From: an uncultured Kangiella sp.
GTDB lineage: Bacteria > Pseudomonadota > Gammaproteobacteria > Enterobacterales > Kangiellaceae
Direction: 5' to 3'
Assembly: GCA_947498625.1 (NCBI GenBank)
Contig: CANMKR010000001.1
Location: 426,090 to 490,089 of the forward strand
Length of the DNA: 64,000 bases
Of the stretch, positions 18,682 to 29,174 are shown in pieces (position 1 is the stretch's first letter; the number at the start of each line of letters is the position of its first letter). A program made the translations under genes and the position numbers. The notes beneath the pieces were generated by a model. That model made no database searches. It saw only the letters and a list, made by a program, of their open reading frames with translations, and was not told the origin of the DNA.

Positions 18682-20199
18682 ATGACAGAAAAATCTAAGT
18701 TCGCGAATTTAGGGCAATACGCAATGGCGCTGATAGTTGGCGCCATTTATCCATTAGCATTCGCACCTTTTGAACGTTGGCCTATGGCGATTTTATCGAT
18801 CAGTGCCTTTTGGTGGTTTTTAAAAGATGCCAATCCTAAAATGGCCTTTCGCTTAGGTTTTTGTTATGGCTTGGGGCTTTTTGCTGTTGGCGTTTCTTGG
18901 GTCTACGTTTCAATAAATACTTTTGGTAATGCCTCTGAGCCTTTGGCGGTTTTCTTAACGGCTTTATTTGTGGCTTTGCTAGCAAGTTTATTCGGCCTAT
19001 TGGCATGGCTGCATAGAAAATATTTCGCTAAATACTCACTCTTTAGCCAAATTCTTCTCTTCAGTTTATTATGGCTAGCGCTTAACTTTTTCCAAGGTTA
19101 TAGCTTTATTAGCTTCCCATGGCTGTTCCTAGGCTATACCCAAACAGAAAGTATTTTCATGGGTATCGCTTCATTGTTGGGCGTACATGGCATTACTTTG
19201 TTTTTAATCCCGCTATCGATTCTAGCAGCGGAAGTAGCAACCGATAAAACCCGCAGTAAAATATTTGCCCTAGGGGCCTATCTTGTTCTGGGTTTAGGAC
19301 TTTCTTGGTGGGGTTTGAACGGGCAAATTAAAGAAAAAGGCAGTTTAACGGTTGCGCTAATTCAACCGAACATTGATCAACATGAAAAATGGCTGCGTGA
19401 AAAATATATTCCGATTGTTAGTGGCCAACTTGAGCAAACGGATAATTATTGGGGAAAAGACTTAATTGTTTGGCCGGAAGCTTCAATTCCAAGAATGGAT
19501 GCCTATGCAAAAGAAGATCTAGTCTATATTTCTTCGTTAGCCAAGGATTCAAATTCAACTTTTTTGACTGGCATTCCGCTCATGCCCGATACCAATAACC
19601 GCAGCGAATATTATGCGGGTATGAAACAGCTGGGAAGCGTCGAAGCAGAATATCGCAAGCAACAATTGGTGCCTTTTGGCGAATATGTTCCTTTTCAAGC
19701 TTTGATCAGAGGCTTGATCGATTTATTCGATTTACCTATGTCATCCTTTACTCCCGGTGATGACCAGCAAAAAGGTTTCAGTGATGAAAAAGCTTATTAT
19801 ATTCCAGCTATTTGTTATGAAATTGCCTTTCCTGAGTTAATCCAAGGTTTGTCTGCAAAAAGCGATTCAGAGTTACCACAAGCCATTGTTACCATCAGTA
19901 ATGACACCTGGTTTGGTGAATCTTGGGGACCACTGCAACATTTCCAAATGGCAAAAATGCGTGCGATTGAAAATGGTTTACCAGTCATACGAGCCACCAA
20001 CAACGGTGTCACAGCTTTAGTGGACCATTATGGACGTGTCACTGATCAAGAAAATCGTTTCGAAAAAACGGTTTTAGCTGGTGTGATTCCACTGACTCAA
20101 AGAACCACTATTTTTAATCAATATGGGCATTGGCCTTTGTGGGGCTTAATTGGCTTTTTATTTTTGTTAGCCATTATTTTTAGAAGTCCAAGAAAATAG
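18682..20199 (+). CDS. lnt: apolipoprotein N-acyltransferase
   Basis: A 505-residue inner-membrane enzyme that adds the third acyl chain to lipoproteins. Six or so N-terminal membrane helices (up to about 215) precede a nitrilase-like domain. The catalytic triad is visible: Glu266 (VWPEAS), Lys326 (YRKQQLVPFGEYVPF) and Cys378 (ICYEIAFPEL). A final helix lies at the C-terminus. The several lipoproteins in this window (lptE, rlpA, M48 protease) are expected substrates. The gene starts 7 bases after corC. Confidence 0.96.
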   Translation: MTEKSKFANLGQYAMALIVGAIYPLAFAPFERWPMAILSISAFWWFLKDANPKMAFRLGFCYGLGLFAVGVSWVYVSINTFGNASEPLAVFLTALFVALLASLFGLLAWLHRKYFAKYSLFSQILLFSLLWLALNFFQGYSFISFPWLFLGYTQTESIFMGIASLLGVHGITLFLIPLSILAAEVATDKTRSKIFALGAYLVLGLGLSWWGLNGQIKEKGSLTVALIQPNIDQHEKWLREKYIPIVSGQLEQTDNYWGKDLIVWPEASIPRMDAYAKEDLVYISSLAKDSNSTFLTGIPLMPDTNNRSEYYAGMKQLGSVEAEYRKQQLVPFGEYVPFQALIRGLIDLFDLPMSSFTPGDDQQKGFSDEKAYYIPAICYEIAFPELIQGLSAKSDSELPQAIVTISNDTWFGESWGPLQHFQMAKMRAIENGLPVIRATNNGVTALVDHYGRVTDQENRFEKTVLAGVIPLTQRTTIFNQYGHWPLWGLIGFLFLLAIIFRSPRK

Positions 20200-20325
20200 T
20201 CAAAAGCCTTTATTTACGGTTGTTGCAGGCCGCTAGCTAAGGTATCCTTTGCGGTTATTCCCGATGATTTTATTCGAGTTTAGTTAGGCGTTAGATGTCT
20301 ATCTAAACCATTGAAAAATATAACA

Positions 20326-22926
20326 ATGCAGATGAACGAACATTACCAGCCTTCGGAAATTGAAGGCAAAGTCCAAGACCATTGGCGCAAAAATAAAACT
20401 TTTAAAGCGGTTGAAGATGCTTCTAAGGAAAAATACTACTGTTTGAGTATGTTTCCCTATCCAAGCGGTCGTCTGCATATGGGCCATGTTCGCAATTACA
20501 CCATTGGTGATGTGATTTCACGATTCCAACGGATGCTGGGTAAAAATGTGATGCAGCCTATTGGTTGGGATGCTTTTGGTTTGCCAGCTGAAAATGCAGC
20601 GGTTAAAAATAACGCTTCGCCTGCACCTTGGACCTACGAAAATATTGAATACATGAAAGGCCAGCTAAAAATGTTGGGCTTCGCATATGATTGGGAGCGT
20701 GAGTTTGCCACCTGCCAGCCAGAATATTACCGTTGGGAGCAGTGGTTTTTTACCAAGCTGTATGAAAAAGGTTTGGTTTATAAAAAGACTTCATCGGTCA
20801 ACTGGTGCCCGAATGATGAAACTGTATTGGCGAACGAGCAAGTGGTGGATGGCGCTTGTTGGCGTTGTGATACAGCAGTTGAGCAAAAAGAAATTCCGCA
20901 ATGGTTTATTAAAATTACCGCTTATGCTGAAGAATTATTGAATGACTTGGATACTTTGGATGGTTGGCCAGAAATGGTTAAGACCATGCAAAAAAATTGG
21001 ATCGGCCGCTCTGAAGGTGTGAACTTAGATTTTGGGGTAGCAGTTGATGGTTATGCGGAAAATCATTTAAGAGTTTATACCACTCGTCCAGATACACTAT
21101 TTGGCGTGACTTATGTGGCTGTTGCTGCTGCTCATCCTTTGGCAACTTTAGCTGCACAAAATAATCCTGAGCTACAAACTTTTGTTGATGAGTGCCGTAA
21201 CAGTAAAGTTTCTGAAGCAGAAATGGCTACCATGGAAAAGAAAGGGATGGCGACGGGTTTAACCGTGACTCATCCTTTAACCGGCGATCAAGTGCCTGTA
21301 TGGGTAGCGAACTTTGTATTGATGGATTATGGCACTGGCGCTGTGATGGCGGTTCCTGGGCATGATCAAAGAGACTTTGAATTTGCCAGCAAATACGGCA
21401 TTGATATAAAGCCAGTGATAAAACCTGCCGATGGTTCTGAGCTGGATATATCCCAAGCGGCTTATACCGAAAAAGGCTTATTGATCAATTCGAAAGAATT
21501 TGATGGTTTAACCTTTGAGCAAGCCTTTAATGCCATAGCGTCGAAGTTAGAAGCTGAAAATAAAGGCGCAAAAACTGTAAATTACCGATTACGTGATTGG
21601 GGTGTTTCCCGTCAGCGTTATTGGGGTGCTCCTATTCCTATGGTGAATATGCCAGATGGTTCGGTAGTTCCTGCACCAGAAGATCAGTTGCCAGTTCGTT
21701 TGCCGGAAGATGTGAAAATGGATGGCGTGACTAGCCCGTTAATTGCCGACAAAGATTGGCAAAAAACTGAAATCAATGGCGTTGAAGGTATTCGAGAAAC
21801 CGACACCTTTGATACCTTTATGGAGTCCAGTTGGTACTATGCGCGTTATTGCTCGCCAGATTTTGAAGAAGGGATCTTAGATCCTGAGCGTGCTAACTAT
21901 TGGTTGCCGGTGGATCAATACATTGGTGGTATCGAACATGCAACCATGCATCTAATGTATTTCCGTTTCTTTCATAAACTATTGCGTGATGCGGGTTTTG
22001 TAAATTCTGATGAGCCAGCCAAGCAATTGCTTTGTCAAGGAATGGTGTTAGCCGATGCTTTCTACTATGTGGATGAAAAGGGTGCTCGTCAATGGGTATC
22101 CCCTTTGGAAGTTGAGGTTGTAGAGCGTGATGATAAAGGTGCTGTGGTAAAAGCCCTGGATCCAACTGGACGCGAAGTGACTCATGCTGGCATGACTAAA
22201 ATGTCAAAGTCGAAAAATAATGGTATCGATCCACAATCCATGGTTGATCAGTATGGCGCAGATACGATGCGCTTATATACTATGTTTGCCTCGCCGCCCG
22301 ATCAAACTTTAGAGTGGCAAGATTCGGCGGTAGAAGGCTCACTAAAATTCTTACGTCGTTTATGGAAGTTGGTTCATAGCCATATCCAAAAAGGTGAAGC
22401 TGCGTCCATTGATGCTGGCGCTTTAAATGGCGATCAAAAAGCCCTTCGTCGAAAGACCCATGAAACCATCGCTAAAGTAACCGATGATTATGCGCGTCGT
22501 TATACTTTTAATACTGCTATTGCCGCGATTATGGAATTATTGAATCAAGCGGCAAAAGCTGAGGAAGTGAGTGAGCAAGATCGAGCGGTATTGCAAGAAG
22601 CATTAGAAGCTGCGGTCTTGTTATTGTCACCAATAACACCGCACATTTGTTCAGTACTTTGGACTGCATTAGGTCATGCTGAGGAAGTGGTGGTTGCGTC
22701 ATGGCCACAAGCGGATAAAACCGCTATGGTGCAAGATGAAAAGTTAATCATTATTCAAGTTAATGGCAAAGTGCGCGCGAAAATAACAGTAGCAGCCTCA
22801 GCTTCTAAAGAAGAAGTGGAGGCGATGGCTTTAGATAACGACAATGTTAAAAACTTTACTGATGGGCTAACGATTCGCAAAGTGATTGTTATCCCGGGTA
22901 AATTAGTTAATATTGTTGCTAATTAA
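20326..22926 (+). CDS. leuS: leucyl-tRNA synthetase
   Basis: A class Ia synthetase of about 866 residues. The HIGH motif appears as HMGH in [16 protein letters not shown] and KMSKS as [11 protein letters not shown]. The CP1 editing domain contains [21 protein letters not shown], and an anticodon-binding and C-terminal domain follow. The start is uncertain: TTG 20311 is unlikely, ATG 20326 is used, and ATG 20332 aligns best with the start of E. coli LeuRS. No clear ribosome binding site precedes any of them. Confidence 0.96.
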   Translation: MQMNEHYQPSEIEGKVQDHWRKNKTFKAVEDASKEKYYCLSMFPYPSGRLHMGHVRNYTIGDVISRFQRMLGKNVMQPIGWDAFGLPAENAAVKNNASPAPWTYENIEYMKGQLKMLGFAYDWEREFATCQPEYYRWEQWFFTKLYEKGLVYKKTSSVNWCPNDETVLANEQVVDGACWRCDTAVEQKEIPQWFIKITAYAEELLNDLDTLDGWPEMVKTMQKNWIGRSEGVNLDFGVAVDGYAENHLRVYTTRPDTLFGVTYVAVAAAHPLATLAAQNNPELQTFVDECRNSKVSEAEMATMEKKGMATGLTVTHPLTGDQVPVWVANFVLMDYGTGAVMAVPGHDQRDFEFASKYGIDIKPVIKPADGSELDISQAAYTEKGLLINSKEFDGLTFEQAFNAIASKLEAENKGAKTVNYRLRDWGVSRQRYWGAPIPMVNMPDGSVVPAPEDQLPVRLPEDVKMDGVTSPLIADKDWQKTEINGVEGIRETDTFDTFMESSWYYARYCSPDFEEGILDPERANYWLPVDQYIGGIEHATMHLMYFRFFHKLLRDAGFVNSDEPAKQLLCQGMVLADAFYYVDEKGARQWVSPLEVEVVERDDKGAVVKALDPTGREVTHAGMTKMSKSKNNGIDPQSMVDQYGADTMRLYTMFASPPDQTLEWQDSAVEGSLKFLRRLWKLVHSHIQKGEAASIDAGALNGDQKALRRKTHETIAKVTDDYARRYTFNTAIAAIMELLNQAAKAEEVSEQDRAVLQEALEAAVLLLSPITPHICSVLWTALGHAEEVVVASWPQADKTAMVQDEKLIIIQVNGKVRAKITVAASASKEEVEAMALDNDNVKNFTDGLTIRKVIVIPGKLVNIVAN

Positions 22927-22957
22927 GAACCACCAACTAGGTTAATATTTAGGATTC

Positions 22958-23464
22958 ATGATAAATAAAAACTTTAGATTAGTCTTATTCCTTATGGCCG
23001 CTGTAAGTATTTTAAGTGCTTGCGGTTTTCAATTGCGTGGGCAAGGTTTTGATTTAAATGATACGAAAGTTTGGTTACAAACTAATAACCCTAATAATGA
23101 TTTTGAACGCAGTTTAAAGCAGCGTTTGTCAACTCAAGGCGGTTCTTGGGTGGCGTCCGTAGAAAGTGCTAATTTGCAATTAGGTATTGAACAATACTTT
23201 ACCGAAGAAAGAGTTATAGCGCGTGACGCCAGCGGCCGCCCTAGTGAATTAGAGTTAATTTTTAAATTGGATTACCGTTTGGCCGTTCAAGGTAAAGATT
23301 ACGACAATGGCTTGGCACCTTTGCAGCATCTATCCAGTCGTCGCGAAATGGCCTATGACCGCAATCTTGAAACTGGACAAGCAGTAGAAAAAAATCGTTT
23401 ATTAAAAGATATGCAACAAGCAGTGATTTCTCGATTGCTGTTACAAATGGCAAAATCACAATAA
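22958..23464 (+). CDS. lptE: LPS-assembly lipoprotein LptE
   Basis: A 168-residue outer-membrane lipoprotein that plugs the LptD barrel and helps insert lipopolysaccharide. The signal peptide ends in a lipobox LSAC with lipidated Cys22, followed by the GFQLRG motif typical of the family. The remaining mixed alpha/beta domain is poorly conserved, as usual. It stands between leuS and holA, its standard position. Confidence 0.94.
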   Translation: MINKNFRLVLFLMAAVSILSACGFQLRGQGFDLNDTKVWLQTNNPNNDFERSLKQRLSTQGGSWVASVESANLQLGIEQYFTEERVIARDASGRPSELELIFKLDYRLAVQGKDYDNGLAPLQHLSSRREMAYDRNLETGQAVEKNRLLKDMQQAVISRLLLQMAKSQ

Positions 23465-23472
23465 GGTAAAGT

Positions 23473-24564
23473 TTGAAAGTTTATCCGGAGCAACTTCAGC
23501 AAAATCTCACACAACTCAAGTCTGTGTATTTGGTTTCAGGTGATGAGCCACTACAGAAAATTGAAGCAGCCGATAAAATTCGCCAATTTGTTAAATCTCA
23601 AGGCGTCCTTGAACGTCAAATCTTAGAAGATTCAACTAGTAAAAATCCCTTAACTGATCAGGCCGGCACCATGTCGCTGTTTGCTGAGAGTCGATTACTT
23701 GAGTGGCGTTTCGATAAAGCTATAAAAAAAGCGCAAGGCGATGCGATCCTAGAGTTTTTGCAAAGCGGCAGTGAAGATGTGTTGCTATTGGTAGCACCAA
23801 AATTATCCAATGAAAAAAGAGCCGCTTGGTATAAGCACATTGAAAAGCAGGGTATTTGCGTTGAAGCTTGGCCTATTCCAGCCGAGCGCTTAACAGGCTG
23901 GCTGAATAATCGAGCCAGGCAATTAGAAGTTAAGTTAGATGCGAGTGCCACTCAGTCTTTGCTCGAACGTTGTGAAGGTAATTTGTTAGCTGCGCATCAG
24001 GACCTACAAATGCTGGCCCTACTTGCCAACGGCGAAATGGTGACCAGTGAAAATATTAAGCAATATGTTGGGCAAAATGCTCGTTATTCAATTTACGAAT
24101 TATCCGATGCTTGTTTACAAGGACAAGCGGCACGCGCCTTAAGGATGTTGAACAGTTTAAAAGCTGAGGCAACCTATCCACTTCCTTTGGTCAATCAATT
24201 GACTCGTGAGTGCCAATTGCTAGCAAACTGGAGTGAGCAACAAGATGCTGGCTTAAGTTTAGCTGAAATTATGCAGTCCTCTCGCTTATGGCCAAAAAGA
24301 CAAAAACTACTTCAAGCTGCCTTTAATCGTGGCAGTAAAAAAAAGTGGTACGCATTATTGCAAAGACTAAGCTTTATCGATAAGTCGGTTAAAGGTCAGG
24401 CCGATGGAGATATTTGGCAGGAGCTGGCTCAAGTGATTTGTTTGATGGGTAACATTAATCCTTTTAAAGCGAATTCTATTAAGACTAAGGCTTCTGCTCA
24501 ATCCCAGTCCAGCGCAGCCAATGTCAGTTCGATGAGTGATATGAAAAAATCATTGGGTTTATAG
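23473..24564 (+). CDS. holA: DNA polymerase III delta subunit
   Basis: A 363-residue clamp-loader subunit that opens the beta clamp. It starts at TTG 23473, preceded by AGG six bases upstream; this start aligns with E. coli HolA (KVYPEQLQQNL versus RLYPEQLRAQL). The sequence keeps the VYLVSGDEPL strand, the MSLFAESRLLEW beta-clamp interaction segment and a helical C-terminal domain. The last 30 residues are Ser/Ala-rich and probably disordered. Confidence 0.93.
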   Translation: MKVYPEQLQQNLTQLKSVYLVSGDEPLQKIEAADKIRQFVKSQGVLERQILEDSTSKNPLTDQAGTMSLFAESRLLEWRFDKAIKKAQGDAILEFLQSGSEDVLLLVAPKLSNEKRAAWYKHIEKQGICVEAWPIPAERLTGWLNNRARQLEVKLDASATQSLLERCEGNLLAAHQDLQMLALLANGEMVTSENIKQYVGQNARYSIYELSDACLQGQAARALRMLNSLKAEATYPLPLVNQLTRECQLLANWSEQQDAGLSLAEIMQSSRLWPKRQKLLQAAFNRGSKKKWYALLQRLSFIDKSVKGQADGDIWQELAQVICLMGNINPFKANSIKTKASAQSQSSAANVSSMSDMKKSLGL

Positions 24565-24568
24565 CAAA

Positions 24569-25219
24569 ATGGGTATAACAGAAGAGAAAGCCGTACATAT
24601 TATTCTTGGGGGTACTTTTAACCCGGTACACTTTGGGCATTTGCGAATCGCTCAAGAAGTGGCGAACATTTTTCCTAGTGCCAAGATTTCATTGATGCCA
24701 GCTGCTTATCCGCCCCATCGAGCACAACCAAATGTGAGTCCGGAACAGCGAATTGAAATGCTTGAATTAGCTTTGGCTAGCAGTAGCCATTTGCAAATTG
24801 ATGATAGAGAACTACAAAGGGATGAACCTAGTTACAGCGTAGTGACCTTAAGCGAAATTCGGCAAGAGGTAGCTAATTCAAGTGTAATTTTCTTGATGGG
24901 CACAGATGCTTTTGCAAAATTAAATCAATGGTATCAATGGCAAAAACTATTAGATCTAACGAATATCTTAGTTATTGAACGCCCAAATAGCAGCTATCCT
25001 GCACAAGGTGAAGTCGCCGACTTATTGCAATCTAATCGAGTAGACCCTAGGCAATTGTCTAATTATTCTCATGGCAAAATTGCCAGTTTAACGATTCCAC
25101 TGTTGGATATTTCGTCAACTTATATAAGAAATCAAATAAAGTGCGGAAAATCACCACGCTTTTTATTACCAAATGTTATACTAGACTATATACAACGACA
25201 TCAACTCTACCGAGATTAG
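24569..25219 (+). CDS. nadD: nicotinate-nucleotide adenylyltransferase
   Basis: A 216-residue enzyme that converts nicotinate mononucleotide and ATP to deamido-NAD, an essential step of NAD synthesis. The nucleotidyltransferase motif GGTFNPVHFGHL (HxGH) is near residues 14-25 and the second motif DISSTYIR (SxTxxR type) is near the C-terminus. It starts 5 bases after holA. The order holA-nadD-rsfS-rlmH is conserved in Gammaproteobacteria. Confidence 0.95.
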   Translation: MGITEEKAVHIILGGTFNPVHFGHLRIAQEVANIFPSAKISLMPAAYPPHRAQPNVSPEQRIEMLELALASSSHLQIDDRELQRDEPSYSVVTLSEIRQEVANSSVIFLMGTDAFAKLNQWYQWQKLLDLTNILVIERPNSSYPAQGEVADLLQSNRVDPRQLSNYSHGKIASLTIPLLDISSTYIRNQIKCGKSPRFLLPNVILDYIQRHQLYRD

Positions 25220-25228
25220 CGACACCTA

Positions 25229-25579
25229 ATGCAATCAGAGCAATTAAAAAAGCTGGTAATTGAGCAGCTAGAAGATTTAAAAGCAAAAGATATTAAAGTT
25301 TTAGATGTAATTGAGATGAGCTCTATCACCGATTTTATGGTGATCTGCTCAGGTACTTCCAATCGTCATGTGAAATCTATCGCTCATAATTTAATCCGAG
25401 AAGTCAAAGATCAGGGTATGCAACCTCTTGGCATCGAAGGCGACGATGTTGCTGAGTGGGTGTTAGTCGATTTAGGTGATGTAGTTGCTCATATTATGCT
25501 TCCACAAACTCGCGACTTTTATCAGCTTGAAAAGTTGTGGGACCCTGCTTGGCAGAATGCTACCGAACCAACGCACTAA
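25229..25579 (+). CDS. rsfS: ribosomal silencing factor RsfS
   Basis: A 116-residue Iojap/RsfS protein that binds uL14 and blocks subunit joining during starvation. The core motifs DITDFMVICSGTSNRHVKS (about 30-50) and EWVLVDLGDVVAHIM (about 72-90) are complete. It starts 10 bases after nadD and ends 16 bases before rlmH. Confidence 0.95.
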   Translation: MQSEQLKKLVIEQLEDLKAKDIKVLDVIEMSSITDFMVICSGTSNRHVKSIAHNLIREVKDQGMQPLGIEGDDVAEWVLVDLGDVVAHIMLPQTRDFYQLEKLWDPAWQNATEPTH

Positions 25580-25594
25580 AATTTAAGATCCGCT

Positions 25595-26065
25595 ATGCAG
25601 CTTCGCTTAATCACGGTAGGTCAAAAAATGCCTTCATGGGTCGAGCAAGGTTACCATGAATATGCCAAAAGATTTCCGCGTGATTTTAAATTGGAACTTG
25701 TTGAAGTTACTGCTGCCAAAAGAAGCAAGAATGCAGATCTGGAAAAAATAAAGGTTCAAGAAGGTGAGTCAATTCTTGCCAAAATAGACTCCTCCGATTG
25801 GGTGGTGGCACTAGATGTTAAAGGCAAGACATTCACGACGTCGCAATTGGCGCAGCAAATCCAACATTGGCAGCAGCATCATCCAAGTTTAGTAATGATG
25901 GTGGGCGGTCCCGAAGGTTTGTCTGAGGCTTGTTTGGCTAGAGCTAACCAAAAGTGGTCGCTCTCAGATCTAACTTTTCCGCACCCGCTAGTAAGAGTCA
26001 TTTTAGCTGAGACTTTATATAGAGCTTGGTCAGTGACAGTGAATCATCCATATCATCGAGAATAA
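25595..26065 (+). CDS. rlmH: 23S rRNA (pseudouridine1915-N3)-methyltransferase RlmH
   Basis: A 156-residue SPOUT methyltransferase acting on helix 69 of 23S rRNA. The SAM-binding knot motif MMVGGPEGLSE and the C-terminal PHPLVRVILAETLYRAWSV..NHPYHR are intact. Length is one residue more than E. coli RlmH. It completes the ribosome-linked part of the block before the cell-wall genes. Confidence 0.96.
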   Translation: MQLRLITVGQKMPSWVEQGYHEYAKRFPRDFKLELVEVTAAKRSKNADLEKIKVQEGESILAKIDSSDWVVALDVKGKTFTTSQLAQQIQHWQQHHPSLVMMVGGPEGLSEACLARANQKWSLSDLTFPHPLVRVILAETLYRAWSVTVNHPYHRE

Positions 26066-26074
26066 GCTTTAGCC

Positions 26075-28030
26075 ATGTATAAAAAGCAAGCAGTGAAAGA
26101 CTATGGTCGAGAAATCTCGATTTTTTATGTCCGTGCGGTGGTTGCTCTGGTTATCGTTGTAGCACTTTTATTGGTATTGTTATTCCGCCAATTCAAATTA
26201 CAAATCCTCAATTACGAAGCCTATCAAACTCAATCTGAAAATAATCGAATCCGTATTCGTCCAGTCGCTCCGATTCGAGGTTTGATTTTTGATCGAAATG
26301 GTATTTTGCTGGCTGAAAATCGCTCTATCTTTGCTTTAGAAATTACCCCTGAAATCGTCGGTAAGAAAAATATGGACGATACCTTAACTCGCTTAAGCCG
26401 GCTTTTAGATATTGACGATAAACAGCTAAGTGACTTTAAGGAGCAGATCAAATTTCGTTCCAAATATAAATCGTATCCAATAAAAAGTAAGTTAACGGAA
26501 GAGCAGGTGGCTATCTTTTCTGTCAATCGTCATCTATATCCAGGGGTTACTGTTGAGGCACGTTTGGAACGTTATTATCCGCATGGTGAAGATGTGGTGC
26601 ATGCTATCGGTCGCATGTCGGCGATTAATAAAGCAGACATAGAGAAAATGGAGCAAGAGGCTGAAGCCACACAAGATTTTTCCGAGTTAAAAAATTATGC
26701 AGCTACCAATAAGATGGGTAAGCTGGGTCTTGAAAAGTATTATGAAGAAATATTGCATGGTTTTGTTGGTCAAGAAAAAGTAGAAACCGATGTTCGCGGC
26801 CGAGTTGTTAAAGTTTTAGAAAGACAAGATCCTATTGCAGGACAAAATTTACATCTACATCTAGATTATGCCTTGCAAAAAAGAGCGAATCAGCTGCTCA
26901 AAGAAGCGGGCGCGCGCGGTGCAGTGGTGGCTGTTAACCCCTTAAATGGTGGTGTCTTAGCGCTGGTGAGTCAGCCTTCTTATGATCCCAATTTGTTCAC
27001 GGGTGGTATTTCTCAAGCCAATTATTCGGCGCTGATAAATTCAGAAGAAAGGCCACTATACAATCGAGCGGTTCAAGGGACTTATCCTCCTGCATCTACT
27101 ATCAAGCCTCATTTGGCATGGCTAGGTTTGCAACAAGGGGTGATAGACGAAAGAACTCGAATCGCAGATCCCGGTTGGTTTTCATTGCCGAATAATAAGC
27201 ATCGATACCGAGATTGGAAACCTTGGGGGCATGGCGCAACTATGCGGGTGATCGATTCCATTATTGAATCTTGCGATACTTTCTTTTATGACCTATCGGT
27301 GCGTCTTGGGATTAATAGAATTAACGAGGGTATGCAACAGTTTGGATTTGGACAAAAAACTGGCTTAGATATGGTTGAAGAAAAACAAGGCATTATGCCA
27401 TCGCGTTCCTGGAAAAAAGACAATAGAAATGAACCTTGGTATATGGGTGACACCGTTAATATTGGAATTGGTCAAGGTTTTTGGACTGCAACTCCATTAC
27501 AACTTGCTAACTCTAGCGCAGTGTTTGCCAATGATGGAATTCGTTTTGATTTACAGTTAGTGAAAGAATTTCAAAATGAGGATAGGAAAACCAGTAATAC
27601 TCCGGTGATGTCGGCTGAACAGATTGTCACTGGTGATGGAACTTGGTTAGACACGGTTAAGGAAGCAATGCGTCTTTCAACTTTACCACCGTTGGGGACA
27701 GCTAAAACTGCCTTTGATGGGGCAAACTTCTCCGCTGCTGGTAAAACGGGAACTGCACAAGTTAAAAGTATCGCTCAAGATGAAACTTATGACGAAGAAA
27801 ATATAGAAGATAAATTTAAGGATAATGCATTATTCATAGGTTATGCACCTTATGAAAACCCGCAAATAGCAATAGCGGTAGTAATGGAGAATGCCGGTGG
27901 TGGTGGTGGTAATGCTGCGCCAATTGCTCGTCAGTTAATGGAGTTTTATTTGCAAAATAATGATTTGCTACCAAAAGCTATTGCTGTATCTGAGCCTAGT
28001 GCTAAACAACCGCAAGCGAGTCTTGATTAA
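26075..28030 (+). CDS. mrdA: penicillin-binding protein 2 (elongasome transpeptidase)
   Basis: A 651-residue class B penicillin-binding protein. A short cytoplasmic tail and one membrane anchor (about 18-40) precede the dimerisation domain (with RGLIFDRNG) and the transpeptidase domain. The active-site SxxK is Ser341-Thr-Ile-Lys344, and KTGTAQVK is the third motif. It makes the cross-links for lateral wall growth together with RodA, whose start codon overlaps its stop by one base (TAATG). Confidence 0.96.
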   Translation: MYKKQAVKDYGREISIFYVRAVVALVIVVALLLVLLFRQFKLQILNYEAYQTQSENNRIRIRPVAPIRGLIFDRNGILLAENRSIFALEITPEIVGKKNMDDTLTRLSRLLDIDDKQLSDFKEQIKFRSKYKSYPIKSKLTEEQVAIFSVNRHLYPGVTVEARLERYYPHGEDVVHAIGRMSAINKADIEKMEQEAEATQDFSELKNYAATNKMGKLGLEKYYEEILHGFVGQEKVETDVRGRVVKVLERQDPIAGQNLHLHLDYALQKRANQLLKEAGARGAVVAVNPLNGGVLALVSQPSYDPNLFTGGISQANYSALINSEERPLYNRAVQGTYPPASTIKPHLAWLGLQQGVIDERTRIADPGWFSLPNNKHRYRDWKPWGHGATMRVIDSIIESCDTFFYDLSVRLGINRINEGMQQFGFGQKTGLDMVEEKQGIMPSRSWKKDNRNEPWYMGDTVNIGIGQGFWTATPLQLANSSAVFANDGIRFDLQLVKEFQNEDRKTSNTPVMSAEQIVTGDGTWLDTVKEAMRLSTLPPLGTAKTAFDGANFSAAGKTGTAQVKSIAQDETYDEENIEDKFKDNALFIGYAPYENPQIAIAVVMENAGGGGGNAAPIARQLMEFYLQNNDLLPKAIAVSEPSAKQPQASLD

Positions 28031-29163
28031 TGCTGAAGTCTTTTAATCAAAATGCCGTCAGTAATACTCACAAAGCGAAGAGTAGCATTTTATGGCGGCT
28101 GCATTTAGATGCGCCGCTGCTATTGGGTTTGATATTGTTGATGATGTTCGGTTTATTGGTTATCTACAGTGCGGGCGGCGAGAGTATTGATCTAATAAAA
28201 AGACAAGTGGTTCGCCTTGGATTTGGTATGGCGGTAATGTTGGTCATCGCGCAAATTCCGCCGCGCATTTTAAAAATGTGGGCGCCAGTATTGTATGTAG
28301 GAGCGATAGGCTTTTTACTAGCGGTATTATTGTTTGGAGAATCAAGTAAAGGCGCTCAACGCTGGATTAATATTGGCATACGTTTTCAGCCTTCTGAAAT
28401 GATGAAGATTGCTATGCCAATGATGGTAGCTTGGTATTTTGCTGAAAAAGCATTGCCGCCAAGTTTTAAGCACTTAATTGTAGGACTAACTTTGGTGCTG
28501 GTGCCAACGATTATGATTATGATGCAGCCTGACTTGGGAACCTCGTTGTTAATAGCATCATCAGGTTTTTTTATTATTTTCTTTGCGGGTATTCGCTGGC
28601 GTTACTTATTAAGTGCTGCCATCGCCGGAGTGGTGATGGTGCCGATCATGTGGTTTTTTGTTATGCATGAATATCAAAAAGGGCGAGTGCTGACCTTTTT
28701 AAATCCTGAGCGTGATCCTTTGGGTGCTGGATACCATATTATTCAGTCGCAAATCGCCATTGGTTCAGGCGGTGCTAGTGGTAAAGGGTGGTTAAAAGGA
28801 ACTCAATCACAACTTGAATTTTTGCCTGAGCGACATACGGATTTTATCTTCGCAGTTTTAGGTGAAGAATTTGGATTAATCGGCGTAGCTGTATTGTTAG
28901 CTCTGTATCTGTTTATTATAGTCCGAGGCTTGCAAATTAGTTTACAAGCACAGGACACTTTTAGTCGCTTATTAGGAGCGGCAATAACCTTAACGTTTTT
29001 TGTTTACCTGTTCGTTAACATTGGTATGGTCAGCGGGTTATTACCTGTTGTTGGGCTGCCATTGCCATTAGTGAGTTATGGCGGTACTTCGATGGTGACC
29101 TTGTTGGCAGGATTTGGTATTTTAATGTCTATTAAAACGCATAGACGTTTACATTCAAGATAA
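28030..29163 (+). CDS. rodA: rod-shape peptidoglycan glycosyltransferase RodA
   Basis: A 377-residue SEDS-family polymerase with about ten membrane helices. Family signatures are visible: GAQRWINIG.RFQPSE near the middle, a large periplasmic loop with LPERHTDFIFAVLGEEFG and the closing LPLPLVSYGGTSM. It works with PBP2 encoded immediately upstream. The organism is therefore probably rod-shaped. Confidence 0.96.
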   Translation: MLKSFNQNAVSNTHKAKSSILWRLHLDAPLLLGLILLMMFGLLVIYSAGGESIDLIKRQVVRLGFGMAVMLVIAQIPPRILKMWAPVLYVGAIGFLLAVLLFGESSKGAQRWINIGIRFQPSEMMKIAMPMMVAWYFAEKALPPSFKHLIVGLTLVLVPTIMIMMQPDLGTSLLIASSGFFIIFFAGIRWRYLLSAAIAGVVMVPIMWFFVMHEYQKGRVLTFLNPERDPLGAGYHIIQSQIAIGSGGASGKGWLKGTQSQLEFLPERHTDFIFAVLGEEFGLIGVAVLLALYLFIIVRGLQISLQAQDTFSRLLGAAITLTFFVYLFVNIGMVSGLLPVVGLPLPLVSYGGTSMVTLLAGFGILMSIKTHRRLHSR

Positions 29164-29174
29164 AGGAAATTTTA

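Noticed and set aside
20223-20248. leuS promoter TTGCAG with TATCCT
   Set aside because: Spacing is 14 bases, too short for a sigma-70 promoter.
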